Shown piece by piece: positions 1-12,261 of a stretch of DNA of 64,000 nt. The translations under genes and the position numbers were made by a program. Position 1 is the stretch's first letter. Each line of letters opens with the position of its first letter. This DNA comes from Turritopsis dohrnii (taxonomy: Eukaryota; Cnidaria; Hydrozoa; Anthoathecata; Oceaniidae). The DNA is taken from contig BQMF02000226.1 in assembly GCA_027922465.2 (NCBI GenBank), positions 124,001-188,000 of the forward strand, written 5' to 3'. The notes beneath the pieces are model-generated. The model saw only the letters and a program-made list of their open reading frames with translations, did no database searches and was not told where the DNA came from.

Positions 1-1642
1 GCAAATACAAATTACGTAAAAACGCATATCATTTGACAGGCACTCGATCGACACTTACTTTCCAACATGGTTGAAAAACAAGATACTTATGGATTGCACT
101 TGTATCAGAAATTTTAAGTATTTGTGAAAAACACCTTCACGACCAAAGAACTTGGGGGAAAAATATCAGACAATAATGAATGAAAACATTGAGATAAACA
201 TTTCGAGTGACAGGGAGTGATCGAACGAAAGGAAAGTCCTACGTAATTAGGAAGGAAACACACGTGGAGTTTATTTTCAGAATTTTGTTTTTTCATATTT
301 TTATGTCATTTAAATTATTACAACAGTTTTAGGTAACCTCTCTTGAGTATACCTGCGTAAACAACACCATGAAATTACGAGAAAATTGCTGACTATCCTA
401 CTTCAAGGAACGTGACTTTAACAAAGCGAAAAGGTTTCGTTTCCAAGTTGATTATTCACAAAGCCTATAATCAGAATTCTAGGTATTCCCAATAAAATCA
501 GATACCGAGAAATTGATGATGCTCATTAGCAGGATCATGAAGAAATTTCCCAAATACAATACTAAACAACATAATTAAATTCTATTGACTCCATTTCCAA
601 TTTCATGTTGATTTGGATTTTCCTTATTCACATCTGAAAGTGAAAAAAAAACTCCCTTCCTGCTGACAGAGTCTTATTGCTATGCTTTTCAGTTTCTATG
701 AGTCAAACTTTCTAGCAGTATGTAAAAAATAAGAAAGTGAGATATAAAAAAAGTTAATAATTAACAATTTTATAAAAAATGAGTAACAAATAAACACACA
801 TGGAGCCACACTGAAATGCTATTGGAAATGAGAAAAAAATATAGGTTTTCTAGTGGTTGATTTTCAGATAAAAAAAAACTTCAAAGTTCCTGTGGAGTAA
901 TTTATCGATAGAGAAGTCTCAAAAATTTTTTCAAAAACAATTTATCACCTTATCATCATTCTTATAACAAAAATCTTTATTACAAGAAGACGAAAATTTG
1001 TTGAAAGAGCTTTATAGATAGAATCATTTCAAAACTCCCCATACACTTTTCTCTAATCTAACAGCCATCATTATATTTTCAACAGATAGAAATAAGAAAA
1101 TGATAACCGCGGCAAAGGATGGCTTATCTGTAGCAAAAGAACAAATAAACTCAACGTTCCATCTAAGATGGATCTTATCAAAAAAATGTGAAGGGTAATA
1201 AAGGAAGCTCCAAGATACATATAAACACAACAAGTTGGTTAAAAATGCAAACATTAAAATATGTATATTACATAGTTTAGAATAAATAATCTTATAATTT
1301 CGTTACCACATGAAAACTCTTTTGTCCTTATAAAAACCTGATGTTTAGGAATAGATCATGTGATTTTTAGGTTGGAAACACATTTTGTCCTCATGGACTA
1401 AGCAATTTTTTTTGGGGGGAAAATCAGTAAATCAAATTAAAAAATCAAGTGAATATGAAATGCAAAAAAAAAAAAAAAAAATTCAGAAGCCAAAGCACCA
1501 TTGTTTGTCTGTTTTTTTTTTTCCTTTTGAGTTTGCATCTAGAAGAGCAACTAATTCTATATTGCCAATAACTTCTTGGGTATCTGTTTTACATCCACAT
1601 TTTGAGGTAGATTTGAATGAACAGTAAGAGATAAATAAGAAT
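1..1642. other. non-coding, no gene seen
   Basis: AT-rich sequence with short homopolymer runs and no ORF that looks coding. An A run at about 1464-1480 and a T run at about 1508-1520 lie close to the 3' side of the syndecan gene. No RNA gene or structured repeat was recognised. Confidence 0.6.
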
Positions 1643-2368
1643 TTATGCAAAGTATTCTTTTCCTTTGGGTGAATCAGTGTCACCTCTTAGGTATGCAGTA
1701 GACGACTGTTCATCAAGTGAGTAGCTTCCTTCATCTTTCTTTCTTAGCCTGTACACTAGGAATATGATAATCAAAATAGCCAATACGGCTCCAACTACGA
1801 CACCAACAATAATGCCAACAGTAAAGTTAACGACTTTCTTCTTTTTATGCTTCCCATGCATTCGCTGGTTATTTGGTTTCTTCCCAGGTGTATCAACAAG
1901 ATCTTCCTCATCATTCCCTTCACGTTCTTCGCTATTGACAGGATCAATTTCCTCATCTGTTTCTTCCTCTTCCCAGTCACAATCTACACAGTTACTGATT
2001 GTTGTTGTTTCTTTGGTAGATGAAACCAACGTGATGTCTACAACAGCAGGGGTTGATGAAGTTTTATCTGTTTCCTTGGTAGGTGGATGGGTTGTGGTGA
2101 TATCGTTCCCGCTAAATTCGTCTGTTGGTCCACTGCCCTCATCATCTCCAGAGATTTCATTATCATCAACATCCCCGGAACTTTCTGAATCATCAAAGTC
2201 CCATTTTTTGTAAGATTTTGATGATATTCCCTCAGCAGTTTTTCTCAATTTATCAAAAAGAGTATTGACATCACCTTCCCCTTCAAATTTGAGCATATTT
2301 TTCTCCACATCGCCGAATACTGAAGTCAATAAAACCAACGAAAGCAACAGCAAAAATTCTAACTTCAT
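1643..2368 (-). CDS. syndecan, transmembrane heparan sulfate proteoglycan core protein
   Basis: Single uninterrupted ORF of 241 residues. I start it at the second Met (MKLEFLLLLSLVLL), 19 codons inside the longest ORF, because this gives a proper signal peptide ending near VFG. The ectodomain is short and acidic, with Ser-Gly sites in acidic context (SSGD, EISGD, EGSGP, EFSG) that are classic glycosaminoglycan attachment sites. One TM helix lies at about 182-206. The tail begins RLRKKDEGSYSLDE, matching the conserved C1 region of syndecans, and ends KGKEYFA where the family norm is EFYA, so the C2 PDZ-binding end has F and Y swapped. Syndecans are cell-surface co-receptors linking matrix and growth factors to the cytoskeleton. 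No intron interrupts signal, TM or tail, unlike the multi-exon vertebrate genes. The family call is firm; the lack of introns assumes no hidden 5' UTR intron. Confidence 0.9.
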   Translation of the reverse strand: MKLEFLLLLSLVLLTSVFGDVEKNMLKFEGEGDVNTLFDKLRKTAEGISSKSYKKWDFDDSESSGDVDDNEISGDDEGSGPTDEFSGNDITTTHPPTKETDKTSSTPAVVDITLVSSTKETTTISNCVDCDWEEEETDEEIDPVNSEEREGNDEEDLVDTPGKKPNNQRMHGKHKKKKVVNFTVGIIVGVVVGAVLAILIIIFLVYRLRKKDEGSYSLDEQSSTAYLRGDTDSPKGKEYFA

Positions 2369-2429
2369 TTTTATAAAATCTGTTTGAAGTACGTCAAAAT
2401 TATATCCAATAGACTTTCCAATCAAATTA

Positions 2430-3960
2430 CACTTTTAATTTATGCCTCAAGTGAGTACAGAAAATCACAAAAACATAAGCCACATCAATCCCTAACTTTT
2501 TTTACCGTCTTTTACTTTTTACACACTTCATTAACTTTCGAAGGGAAACATTACACATTCATTTATTGAAAAGAAACCACAGTCCAACTAAATTTGATTG
2601 GTTAAGATTAACGAATTTATTCAAATGTAAATTATGCAAATAAAGCTTTTTGTTTACTTTCACAGCGGCAGACGTCACTAATAGAAAATTGTCATAGGCG
2701 ATCAAATTAATACTATCATCTGTATATTTTGCCGAACTGTTTTAAAATTTTCTGTGAAATATCACACTGAAAGAAACACTCCATGGTGGAGTGCGTCGAC
2801 GAAGACGATATAGAAGAGTTCTCGTGTAAACTTCTTTTGTCCCTTCTTATCCTATCCTCTCCGACAAACGCTAGAAAGATTAGAACAATGACTTAAACAA
2901 AATTCTGACAAATTTCATAAGGTTTTAACACCACGAACTTGTCTGGAATTAAAACTATTATAATGTACGTCGAGAGCGACAAAGCTGTTGTTAAATCCTT
3001 CTGTGTTTTCGAATCTTAAAAATAAAACTTTCTAATTCCTGGTCGTGGCAGATGGTCTTTCGATGAGGAAGAAATTTTTTCAACATCAAGTCAATCCTTG
3101 ACAATGATCATTTTATTGTAAAATGACAGAATATGTCGGGCTATTCAACGTGATTTCCTGCTGCTGAGGTTGTTGTTAACACTACTGACAATACAAATTT
3201 TTACAAGTTCTTAACACAATGGTTGTATAATTTTTTGTTAGGGTAACCTAGATTGTGATGTTTTTAAATTTTCCTATTATATCAAGCTGTCATCATATCT
3301 AAATTTGAAGTCTTTTCCAATTTTTTGATAAGTTTTTTTCGGTCACAATATCCTGGAATATATGGAATCTTAAATTGAGATTTTAAAATGGTCTTCTAAA
3401 AAGAAGAAAAGGGGTAGAGAAAGAGAGAATTTCTACAGTGAGAGGATTTTTAGGGTTTTAAGTATTTTAGATTTATATTTATTATGGGGATTTATTATTT
3501 ATTATATTTTAAGTATTTTTAGATTTATATTTGTATTTTAGCGATATTTTAGAAAAGGGGTAGAAAAAAACTAGAAAAAAACCTAGAGAGTTTGTTTTGA
3601 TGATGGAATGTTTAACAAATGAACAATCAAAAAATGTAATTAGCATTTTTTTCCCGCCAAGCTTTGATCTTCTAATAATTTATTCATTTCTGTTTTTTTT
3701 TTATTATTATTATATTAAATTTTTCAATAAATCCATTCATGTATAATCACAGGAGATTCTGGATGGTATAAATCATTCATGACCCATTATCTGTGTGTAT
3801 AGTGGTTGCCTGGGTAACCAAAAGACTTGAGTAACATGCTGCGTCAAGTTAAGGTCAATTTCCATTCAGCAAAATAACCGCGCGGACGTAGGTAATCCAC
3901 GCTGAGTGACGTAGATTGGCTAATTCATACGCGTAGTGTGTCCGCTCCAGCGAACAAAAA
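2430..3960. other. intergenic; short AT-rich direct repeat
   Basis: No coding signal was found. At about 3459-3540 the phrase aagtatttttagatttata occurs twice in tandem-like array within an AT-rich block. This is the presumed promoter side of the syndecan gene, but no TATA or other element is clear enough to call. Confidence 0.4.
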
Positions 3961-3965
3961 TAAAG

Positions 3966-4175
3966 TTAAAAAATTTTAACTGTTTTAAGCCCGCCGACGC
4001 CCGCTGATGATTTCAGCCAATCGTGTCTTTTGCTTTCCATTTGCAGCTGTTTGGCCGCTTGGAAAATTTTACGTGTTGAATGGAAATCGGCCTTAAGTGT
4101 CTTCAAATTCTTGCTCAGGTCTAACATGCGACCTGTATGGTTGAGAATCTTTCTTTTCTTTTCTGGCACAGTGTA
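3966..4175 (-). other. coding-like ORF fragment, unrecognised
   Basis: An open minus-strand frame reads through a basic, helix-like stretch (ILNHTGRMLDLSKNLKTL, then FHSTRKIFQAAKQLQM) and stops at 3966. Its N-terminal side runs straight into the palindromic MITE at 4181-4246. It could be an old exon or a fragment of a mobile-element gene. No family was recognised and no start codon or splice acceptor is convincing. Confidence 0.2.
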
Positions 4176-4180
4176 TTGCG

Positions 4181-4246
4181 ACAACCTCGAACCCAGGGTC
4201 TCTTGCCTTTTCGATATACGGGATGAGACCCTGGGTTCGAGGTTGT
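4181..4246. mobile_element. palindromic MITE, copy 1
   Basis: A 66 bp near-perfect hairpin: the arm acaacctcgaacccagggtc returns inverted as gaccctgggttcgaggttgt around a loop containing tttcgatatacgg. The same hairpin occurs at 23581-23652, a half copy at 25161-25199 and a decayed arm at 29126-29162, so it is a dispersed foldback element. Confidence 0.8.
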
Positions 4247-4447
4247 GATTGCACAACAACTAACTTGTTTAACTCGTGCAACTAAATAATAAATTTGGAT
4301 AACAACCTATTGCAATGATGCTAGTCCAACCAGCCATACAGATTTCTACCGTTATGATGAAATCAACTTTTTTCACTAGTGAGTTTTCAGGAAACTTGTT
4401 TACAGGACCCAACACTTAATATTTAATATGATATCTAATGTATTTAA

Positions 4448-4652
4448 CTCATTGGCTGCCGGGCATAAAGTACGGAAAACCAGACACATTTTTCATGTAA
4501 ACAAAATTAACACATACATCTTATAAAAAAACAGCTAGTTAGCTTTATTTACTCATTTTTTGTTGCTATGGTGAAGGCCACTGTCTGTGGCTTCGCGTTA
4601 TTTTCACCGCGTTGTTGCGCCACAGACTGTGTGGATTCCGGCAGCGAATGAG
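4448..4652. mobile_element. MITE with TTAA target duplication
   Basis: About 205 bp flanked on both sides by TTAA (4444-4447 and 4653-4656). The termini are inverted: ctcattggctgccgg at the left and ccggcagcgaatgag at the right. A second internal inverted pair (ccactgtctgtgg / ccacagactgtg) sits inside. No coding capacity. TTAA targeting suggests mobilisation by a piggyBac- or Kolobok-type transposase. Confidence 0.75.
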
Positions 4653-4659
4653 TTAAGGT

Positions 4660-6125
4660 ATTTAAACATCTTTGCAGGAGGAATTAACGGGTTCGAAATT
4701 TTTAGTTGCTCAATTTTCCTCATTGATCCTGAACCTGATGTTTTACCTACCTCTTTTGGGGAACTTTTTTCTTTCTACCCATAACTTCCGATCTTATGTG
4801 GTCTTGAATTCCTTAGACGACACCCATAGTAGTGATCAAATAAGTATTATAAACTTTTTTCTAACATGTAAGAAACATCCATGCAGAAGGCGTTATCTTT
4901 TGCGTGGCTGACTAACTTTGGCTCGGATTAGTCCGAGAAGTGGAATTAATTTTCTGTTATTTCAATTTCCTCGATAAAATACATCAGTGAATCGATGCAT
5001 GGCAAAGTCCTGCTGTCATATTTTAACTATTTTTTGTCCTTTCATGTTTTATAAACGTCTTCTTAATTTTGGGGCAATTCAGATTAGTTCATCTAACAAT
5101 TTCTAAGCCAATGAGCTTTTAGTTTGCTTCTCCTTACTCTGTAATAAGTGTCTGATGGCCTGACATTTTAGACGAACACACATTTAAGTTTCGTTCACTA
5201 ACATGTTATTTCCTCTATTTGAAAATGTGAGGATATTATCAGTGTGAACGGAATGATGGGGGGTGATTTTGTTCGCCTTCTCAGTTAGCATTATAACTTT
5301 CTTATCAGTCGTAAATTTGATTAATTAAAACGGATTACTGGGGAAATAAAATTTGGTGTTGAAAACAAAAAAAACATGTTAAAATATTCATCAGTCAGAC
5401 AGTAAAGAAACAATACTTCTACAAAAACAATTTCAAATCTTCCAACAAGTACTTACAAACTTCGATTTTTGTACATTACTTATTTCCTGCAATTTAAGTT
5501 CTCGCTTATTCAGATGTGGCATGTTTTCTTTACTTGATTACTCGTCTGGGTGGGCGACCTCAGTTTAAAACTGCTCTACAAATTACAATTCTCGCATGGT
5601 CGTGATTATTTACTTTCTCATCAAAACTTTCTTCCCCCACTTCACAAAAAGATTAGGGCGTTGTCTCAATGAAATTTTGTGTACTGTAGGGAACACAGTG
5701 GTAGGAACAGAGCTATGTAAAAACCACTAGGAGTGGTTTGTTGACATACTATCAAACTCTGCTGAGTGGACTATTTTTTTGGCGTTAATGCAAAAACTTG
5801 GGTGAAGACTAAAAACTTTGTATAATATAGAAAACTGTAAGGAGGCGATGTTTACATGTATCAATATGGTCTGCAAATTTACGAATTACTCTATCGAGGT
5901 AAGGGTCCACCAAACATTACTCGCCGGTTTAGTGATTCAAAGGAAGGGGGAAATTCATTACGACATGTTGAGATATTTACAGGTCTATTAATTTACAACT
6001 TCACAAAACATAAAGGGAAGATCCAATGAATAAATGATTCGTGTTTCAAGATCGTCAAAATCCTCCCGATTTATCGATGTGTGTTTCCTTCCACAGAGAA
6101 GAGGTCTGAACTAATGTTCCATCAA
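4660..6125. other. non-coding, no gene seen
   Basis: AT-rich sequence without a convincing ORF, splice pair or RNA gene. Confidence 0.45.
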
Positions 6126-6339
6126 AACTAGAATTCAGTTAAATGAAAAAAAAAAAAAATAAAAAAAATAGCAACAACATCGGCCTCCAAGAACTGTTGT
6201 TGTGTAGATCTTTTCATCCTGACGTTAATATGTTCCTCTTGTTGTTCTTTAGCTTGTAACTCTTTCATTAACTTTAAATCGATCTGCATTTTTGTCATGT
6301 TATCACTTTTTTCTAACTGTGGTCGCACTGAAGAAAGTT

Positions 6340-6706
6340 GATCTAGGTGTGCACGTCTTAAGTATTGGCTTAGTTCATTTGGCATCAGTGTTGAACAGCA
6401 AACTTCCATTGATATTATTCCAGGAATATTTCAGATGGGAATTAATTTGCTTTCGTGGACAAGCACGAGCTACTTAATTTGACGGAAGACGAATATCAAA
6501 TCAGAGTATGAGATTCAAAAACTTATTTGATTACAAAAATCCTTTAATCAACCACATTCATTAATTATATATTTTTTTCAGTTCCTCCAAGCGTGGCTTT
6601 CGAGGTATGTCTCAATAAAATAATCATAACGGAAGTTGCTGTACCACACCAATGCCAAATGAACCAAGCAAAGACTTAAGACGTGCACACCCATCCTTGG
6701 CTGAGA
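6340..6706. repeat. inverted pair of a coding-like segment
   Basis: Two copies of a roughly 60-70 bp segment face each other at 6345-6412 (minus strand) and 6629-6706 (plus strand). Both contain atgccaaatgaac and acttaagacgtgcacac and both can be read as M-P-N-E-x-S-x-x-L-R-R-A-H. The copies differ at scattered bases. The spacer of about 215 bp contains a small open frame but nothing recognised. They may be two fragments of one gene or arms of a mobile element. Confidence 0.5.
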
Positions 6707-6909
6707 TTGATGGGAACATCGCCTCCTGTATCCTGTGTTATAAAAGATTTTAGTGTACCTTCAATGGAAGTGTCGAAGGAATCGACACCATGGATATCAT
6801 CGGTCTGTTGTAGATGATCATCCATATGCGTTCGTCTGACCTTAAAAAGGTTACTTCGAATGTTGATACTTGATATTTGACGTCATGTAGCTACTACATA
6901 TTGGTGTAG

Positions 6910-8890
6910 TTTACCGAACAAAGCAAGCAAACACCTTCACTATTAACAGGCTTCAATTGTGTTTTATCACTTGGTTTCTGCATTCTGTCATATTTCAAAC
7001 TTTTCTGAACCACTTGTCATCAATATGTGAAAGTTAAATATCGGTGAAGGTGTATTCCCGATTTTCTATATATGTCAGTGTTTTTTATCAACTTGGCAAA
7101 AAGTGTCATTTTAGGGTATGGTAAAGTATGTGCCTTTTAAAGGAATTTTTTAGTGTTTTAAAAGTAAAATAAGTTTTTCTTTTGGTTAATAAAGGATTGA
7201 AAATTCCGATTTTCTTTCTCCGGGTTTAAAATGATTTGATGGCCATGAGTTATTTAAGTTTAAAGTAAGGACCGGAAAATTCTCAATGTGAATTCAGCAG
7301 AATATTCCAAAGAGAATAAGTTTTTGTCTAATAAAGCTTTGTTGCTGAGATTTTGTATACGCCTTGCTATATTTGATCTCTATCTTTTAAACAAAAACAT
7401 ATCTGCTTTGGAGCACTTTAGGAAGAAATATTCCTAATAATCTATAAAGTTGTATGTGTTCAATGATAGATGTTGACCTTTACTGGTTCACTCAAATTGT
7501 TTTGCTTTTGCGAGTGTTGATGAGATTAAGAACGGTAAAGGTACAAAACGAAAATTAAATTGAATTAAGAGTCCCCAAGTATTCCATTATTCCATCTTAA
7601 AGGTAATCAAATGAAAATTTTGTAGGAAATCGTGTTTTAGCTTTTTACAATTATTCGTTGAAAAATGAAAGATCGATCAAAAATCGAACTGAAATCACAC
7701 TTAACCCAACTCCAGGATCAATTTCCATCGACTTTCGTGTTTTTAGGAGCAGGTTAGTATTAATTATTCCGTGTTTTCTTAAAAATGACGCACTTATAGT
7801 CGGAGTCATCAACCATTCCGGGCCCTTGTTTTTCAAACTTCATTAATTGGAAATCATTCATTAATTGAAAAAAAAACCAGGTCGCTCGCGCGTTTCCAAA
7901 ACGATCAATGAAAACCATAGTCGGGTAATATTTACAGAAATCAAATGGACAAGAACAACTACAGCAATTACAGATACTTTAATCGATTTTATTTCAGCTT
8001 CAATTTTTACTTTCCAGCTTTACGTTCTTTACAAGCATACGAGTTTGGCTCATCGCGCAGGTGAACTTTTCTTTCTACCAATCAACCATTAAGTTAAATG
8101 AAGATCCAATACCAAGCAGTTCCTGATCACTAAAAATAAAAGTGTGAAAAGTTATGTATAACTGTACAATGCACCACTTAATTCTAGGCCCATTTAACAA
8201 AATTCAGACCTAACAGAAACTTGCAAACAGATATACAAATACTATTTTACTTAAGGGAAAAGCTGAATTTATCTATTTCAGGGTGGGTGGGGTGAATCAC
8301 TTTTAAATTAACCAACCCTAAAAATGTAAAATCCAGTTCATGACAATTCATGGGAAAATTTTTCATTTTCTATGGTTAAAAAAAATCTGAAAAAATTTGT
8401 ATTAAACTTTGTATAACTGATGGAGTATGCAGACAGACAGACAAAAAGCAAATGTGCTATTAATATAGACTAGAGGCAAAGTGCAGTATTGGCAAACAAA
8501 TTGACTGGGTTTAAATAAGAGAACAAGTTTAAAAAGGTCATTAGAAACTTCACATCAACACTTGAAATAAGCGTGCAAAGTAATGATGTTTCTTTTGATA
8601 CAAGAAAAGGCACTAAATCTCTGAAGTACCGTTTTAGTAGAACAGTTTTAAAAAAATTCTTACAAGTAATTTATTTTTTTCGTGTAACAGGCTCGTCGAG
8701 TTTACGAATGTCCCTAATTAATAGGGTGCGTGGAAAAATTTTCAAAAAAAAAATAACCGGGCTTGGTGGAATAAGAACGTCTTTGGTGGAAATTTTCATG
8801 AAAAAAAATAACTGTCCCGGAACCTCTATTCCGGACTCGAGAGTATTGACATGACTAGGAGACTTGCAATGAGTTGCAGCTGCCAGTTTT
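6910..8890. other. non-coding, no gene seen
   Basis: AT-rich intergenic sequence. Several short ORFs occur on both strands but none shows family motifs or usable splice signals. Confidence 0.4.
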
Positions 8891-8896
8891 AAAGTA

Positions 8897-9261
8897 CTAC
8901 CATAAGGGATTTAATTTTGCGTGGACTAATTTTTGCGAGCCACGGTTTGAGAGCGTTTTGCGTGGATTAGTTTTTGCGAGTCAGAGCTTCTCAAGGAAAA
9001 TGTTTGGATTTATTTTTGCGAATGCTAACAAAGTACAATCGCTTAGAAATAGCAGCAAAAGTCACCATTTCCATGCCTGTCACATTGCAAAACCAATGGG
9101 TGCTTGATAAGTACAAGGAAATAGCTATACGAAAGGTACGCAGAGCCAAAAAATGAGCAAACAAAATCATCAAATTTTGCGTGGATTTGTTTTTGCGAAT
9201 TTGGCGAAAATTTGCAAAATTCGCAAAAATTAATCCATGCAAAAAAATCCCCTTAAGGTAG
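8897..9261. mobile_element. MITE with terminal and subterminal repeats
   Basis: About 365 bp. The left end ctaccataagggatttaatt is mirrored at the right by ccccttaaggtag, and the subterminal phrase ttgcgtggactaatttttgcga returns inverted near 9217-9247. Copies of tttgcgtgga and tttttgcgag recur inside, typical of transposase-binding repeats. A related fragment (tttaatttttgcgagc) lies at about 36750. No coding capacity. Confidence 0.7.
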
Positions 9262-9651
9262 CCAGTACTGTCAATTTTCCTAATTCAGAACACAAATCAA
9301 ATTCAACTGTCTGTAAATGAAAAACCTACACCTGTCAATCAAACTATAGTTTCTGCTAGTTTATGAGTATGATATATATTAATCATCAGAATCTTTTCGC
9401 ATTCAGCAAAATTAGGAAGATTCACGATACACTATCACTACACTGCCTGGATGAATACGGGGAAAGACGAAGTAAGAAAATGTGAGCAGGATGTGGGAAG
9501 CAATGTCATACACATCACGATAAATATGTGGAAAGTCTGCGTGAATTACATGGATCTGATAGATAGAGCCTTAATAATGGATTTAGTTTAATTGACAGTG
9601 CAGTATCGATTATTATTGGTGTGGTTTGTATATTGCGGATATGTTTTTTAT

Positions 9652-9703
9652 GTCCGAAGTTAGGAAGGATGTCCGAAGTTAGGAAGGATGTCCGAAGTTA
9701 GGG
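9652..9703. repeat. tandem repeat, 19 bp x about 2.7
   Basis: The unit gtccgaagttaggaaggat starts at 9652, 9671 and 9690 with no differences in the complete copies. It is a small minisatellite in otherwise featureless AT-rich DNA (9262-10239). Confidence 0.9.
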
Positions 9704-10239
9704 CGATTAACGGTATACATATATAGTCAGTTTCAAGTATTTACGCACAGGCATCTGCAAGGTATATATAAAATATAAAAAATTCCAGCTTTATACGAAA
9801 TTTTTCACAGTATGCAGATTGTGATAATATCTCTCAAATGAGCTACCACAAGGCAGAAACGAGAAGAGGATTATTTCCATCATCTCAAATCCTTTTCCCT
9901 TGTTCATCAAAATTTCACTATAAAACTGCAAAATGAAACTGCTACCACAAGAATAGAATTAGGATAGAATAATTCAGAATAATTCTCAGCACACCTAGTC
10001 TTTCCTTAATTAATAAAGATATATGAGCTAAGAAAACAATTTCAATCATTGACATATAAATAATTTACGCAACTTGCCTGACTTTTTCTTCCTCAATAAA
10101 TTTCTCTCCTATCCAATTGGGGATCATAGTTGTAAACATCTTGATTCAATATGCTTCAATGTAAATAAAACTAATTCAACTAATGTTTAGCTCTGCAGCA
10201 GGTAGTGTTTCGCTCCCAAGATGGCCTAGTTATAATTAA

Positions 10240-10722
10240 AGGGATTCCTTCGTCCAAAATGATATTTCAAGGGATGATAAAACTCGCAAAGTTGTTTCAG
10301 GACTCTTTTTACAGTTTTTGGAAATTCTGTTTCCTTGGGCAGATATTTCGATTTAAAAATCATCAAATTATGCAACGCATAATTATGATGTAATAAGGTA
10401 GTATTTTTGTTAGTGTGTGTAACTTCTGAATTAGTAAATACTATGACTTCATTCTTCTATCAATCAACTCAGAGTGGAAGCCTTCACTTCATAGTAACTT
10501 ATAAAGATGTAGTATTAATCATATCTAAAGTTATTGCAATAAGAAGTGTTAGCTACTATCCTATTATATCATAAATATGCATTGCATAAATTAAATATAA
10601 GATTTTAAAAACGAAATATCTCAAAAACTATAAATAATTATCAAATACTTAAAAGAGACTTGTTAAACAGCTTTTTGAGCTCTAACATATTTGTGAACAT
10701 CATTTTGGACGCAGGAATCCCT
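10240..10722. mobile_element. MITE with TTAA target duplication
   Basis: About 483 bp bounded by TTAA at 10236-10239 and 10723-10726. The left end agggattccttcgtccaaaa is mirrored at the right as ttttggacgcaggaatccct, and weaker inverted similarity continues inward. The body is AT-rich and non-coding. Confidence 0.75.
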
Positions 10723-11919
10723 TTAAGGGTGGCGAAAGGGCGCATTAAAACGATTAATTCATTTATTCATTTGAGAGAAATGAACCCTCTTTACATTGCA
10801 ATATATAATAGTTAGTTACATACTAGCGATATATCTACCAAAAATAAATGTTGTGCTTTGAACTTTCTTATTTTGAACTGAAAAACTGGAATTTAGCAAT
10901 AACGGGCGCTTAATCAGGGCGTGAAGAACTGCGATCTTACTAACTGACTGACGGACTGACAGACATGGGGAAATGAAAGATCAGCTACCTTGCGGCGCTG
11001 ACCAAAAAAAAGATCAAAATTAAATTGGAAAAGAAAGTACAGTAGGCTCTCTATAATTCGAACGATTTTGTTTTCCCCTTCGAGTAAGTGTCGCAATTCA
11101 ACAATAAGTGTCGCAACTAGAATTTTCATTTGTTTTATTTTTGTTAACAATAAATGTCGTAATGTTTTTCAAAATTAACAGCAAATGTCGCAAACTTACA
11201 CAAAGTGATTTTTGATTATATAATGTGCAGGGCGGTATGAAAAGGAAAGACTTGTTGCTTAAACCAATCGGTCAGGACACACTTTGGGAAATCTTGAAGC
11301 ATAGAGTAACTAGTAGTATTAGTGAAAAAGGGTAAAAGCAACTTGCTATGTGAAACATAATGTTGAAAATTATTATATATCTTATTTTTATATGTTGCAA
11401 TCTCTGTGACATGTCGTGAAGGTCATCAGCGCACTGTACGATGAGTAGTACCACATCTTGATCAGAATAGTCAGTGTCGAGTTGTTTGGGTACATTTTCT
11501 TTTTTAGATCAATTTTCTTTAACAAATCAAAAGATATGTTTTTCATTACATACTGTTACAGAATGCAAAGCGACTGGTAGCCTTGTGGTACTGCTCGCTT
11601 CTTGGTAACGTAGAAGCCATTTGTATGGATTGCGTACACACTTAGAAAAAATGAAGTCGAAATTTATTTTCTTGGATAATAATAAAAAGCCATGATAGCT
11701 AAAAGAAGAGTAAAGTCCACGCATTGGATGGTGAGTTTATCCCAGCTCTCTGTGTGTGGATTAGATACGATACGAAGATTTAGGAAACCCCCGATAAATA
11801 ACGTAATAGCGTAACTTTCGTGTTTATGACGGGAATCACTACTTCTGCGTTACAAATCATCGTGACTTTGCTTGACTTCCAAGACACACGCGTAAAGAGT
11901 AATACTTTAAGGGCAGAAA
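10723..11919. other. non-coding; scattered short tgtcgcaa repeats
   Basis: Between about 11085 and 11195 the phrase aataagtgtcgcaa or close variants recurs about four times. Nothing else is recognised and no coding frame is supported. Confidence 0.4.
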
Positions 11920-12261
11920 CTTTCGTGGGCAGAAACTTTCGCGTTTTTCGCGTTTTTTGGTCATTTTCGCGAAAGTTTCTGCCATTTTAAATATTTTAGG
12001 CCAAAAACGCGAAAGTTTTTTCCGCGAAATTTGTACATTTTTTAAAAAACGCGAAAGTTTTTTCAAGGTAAAAAAAATCATTTTTTGAACCGAAAAACAT
12101 CTGCAAGTAAAAAAAAAACTGTTTTTAAACCACCAAAAACTGAAAAAAATCTAAGAAAATTAACAAACTTATTTATTACATATTTTGTTTTCTTTTATTA
12201 CTCATCGATTACAATTACTTGGGATGCCTTCTTTTTCTTGCCCGCGCTAAACATTTCCCTA

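Noticed and set aside
1764..2213. 149-codon ORF on the plus strand opposite syndecan
   Set aside because: Antisense shadow of the acidic, Ser/Asp-rich syndecan ectodomain; composition is explained by the other strand.
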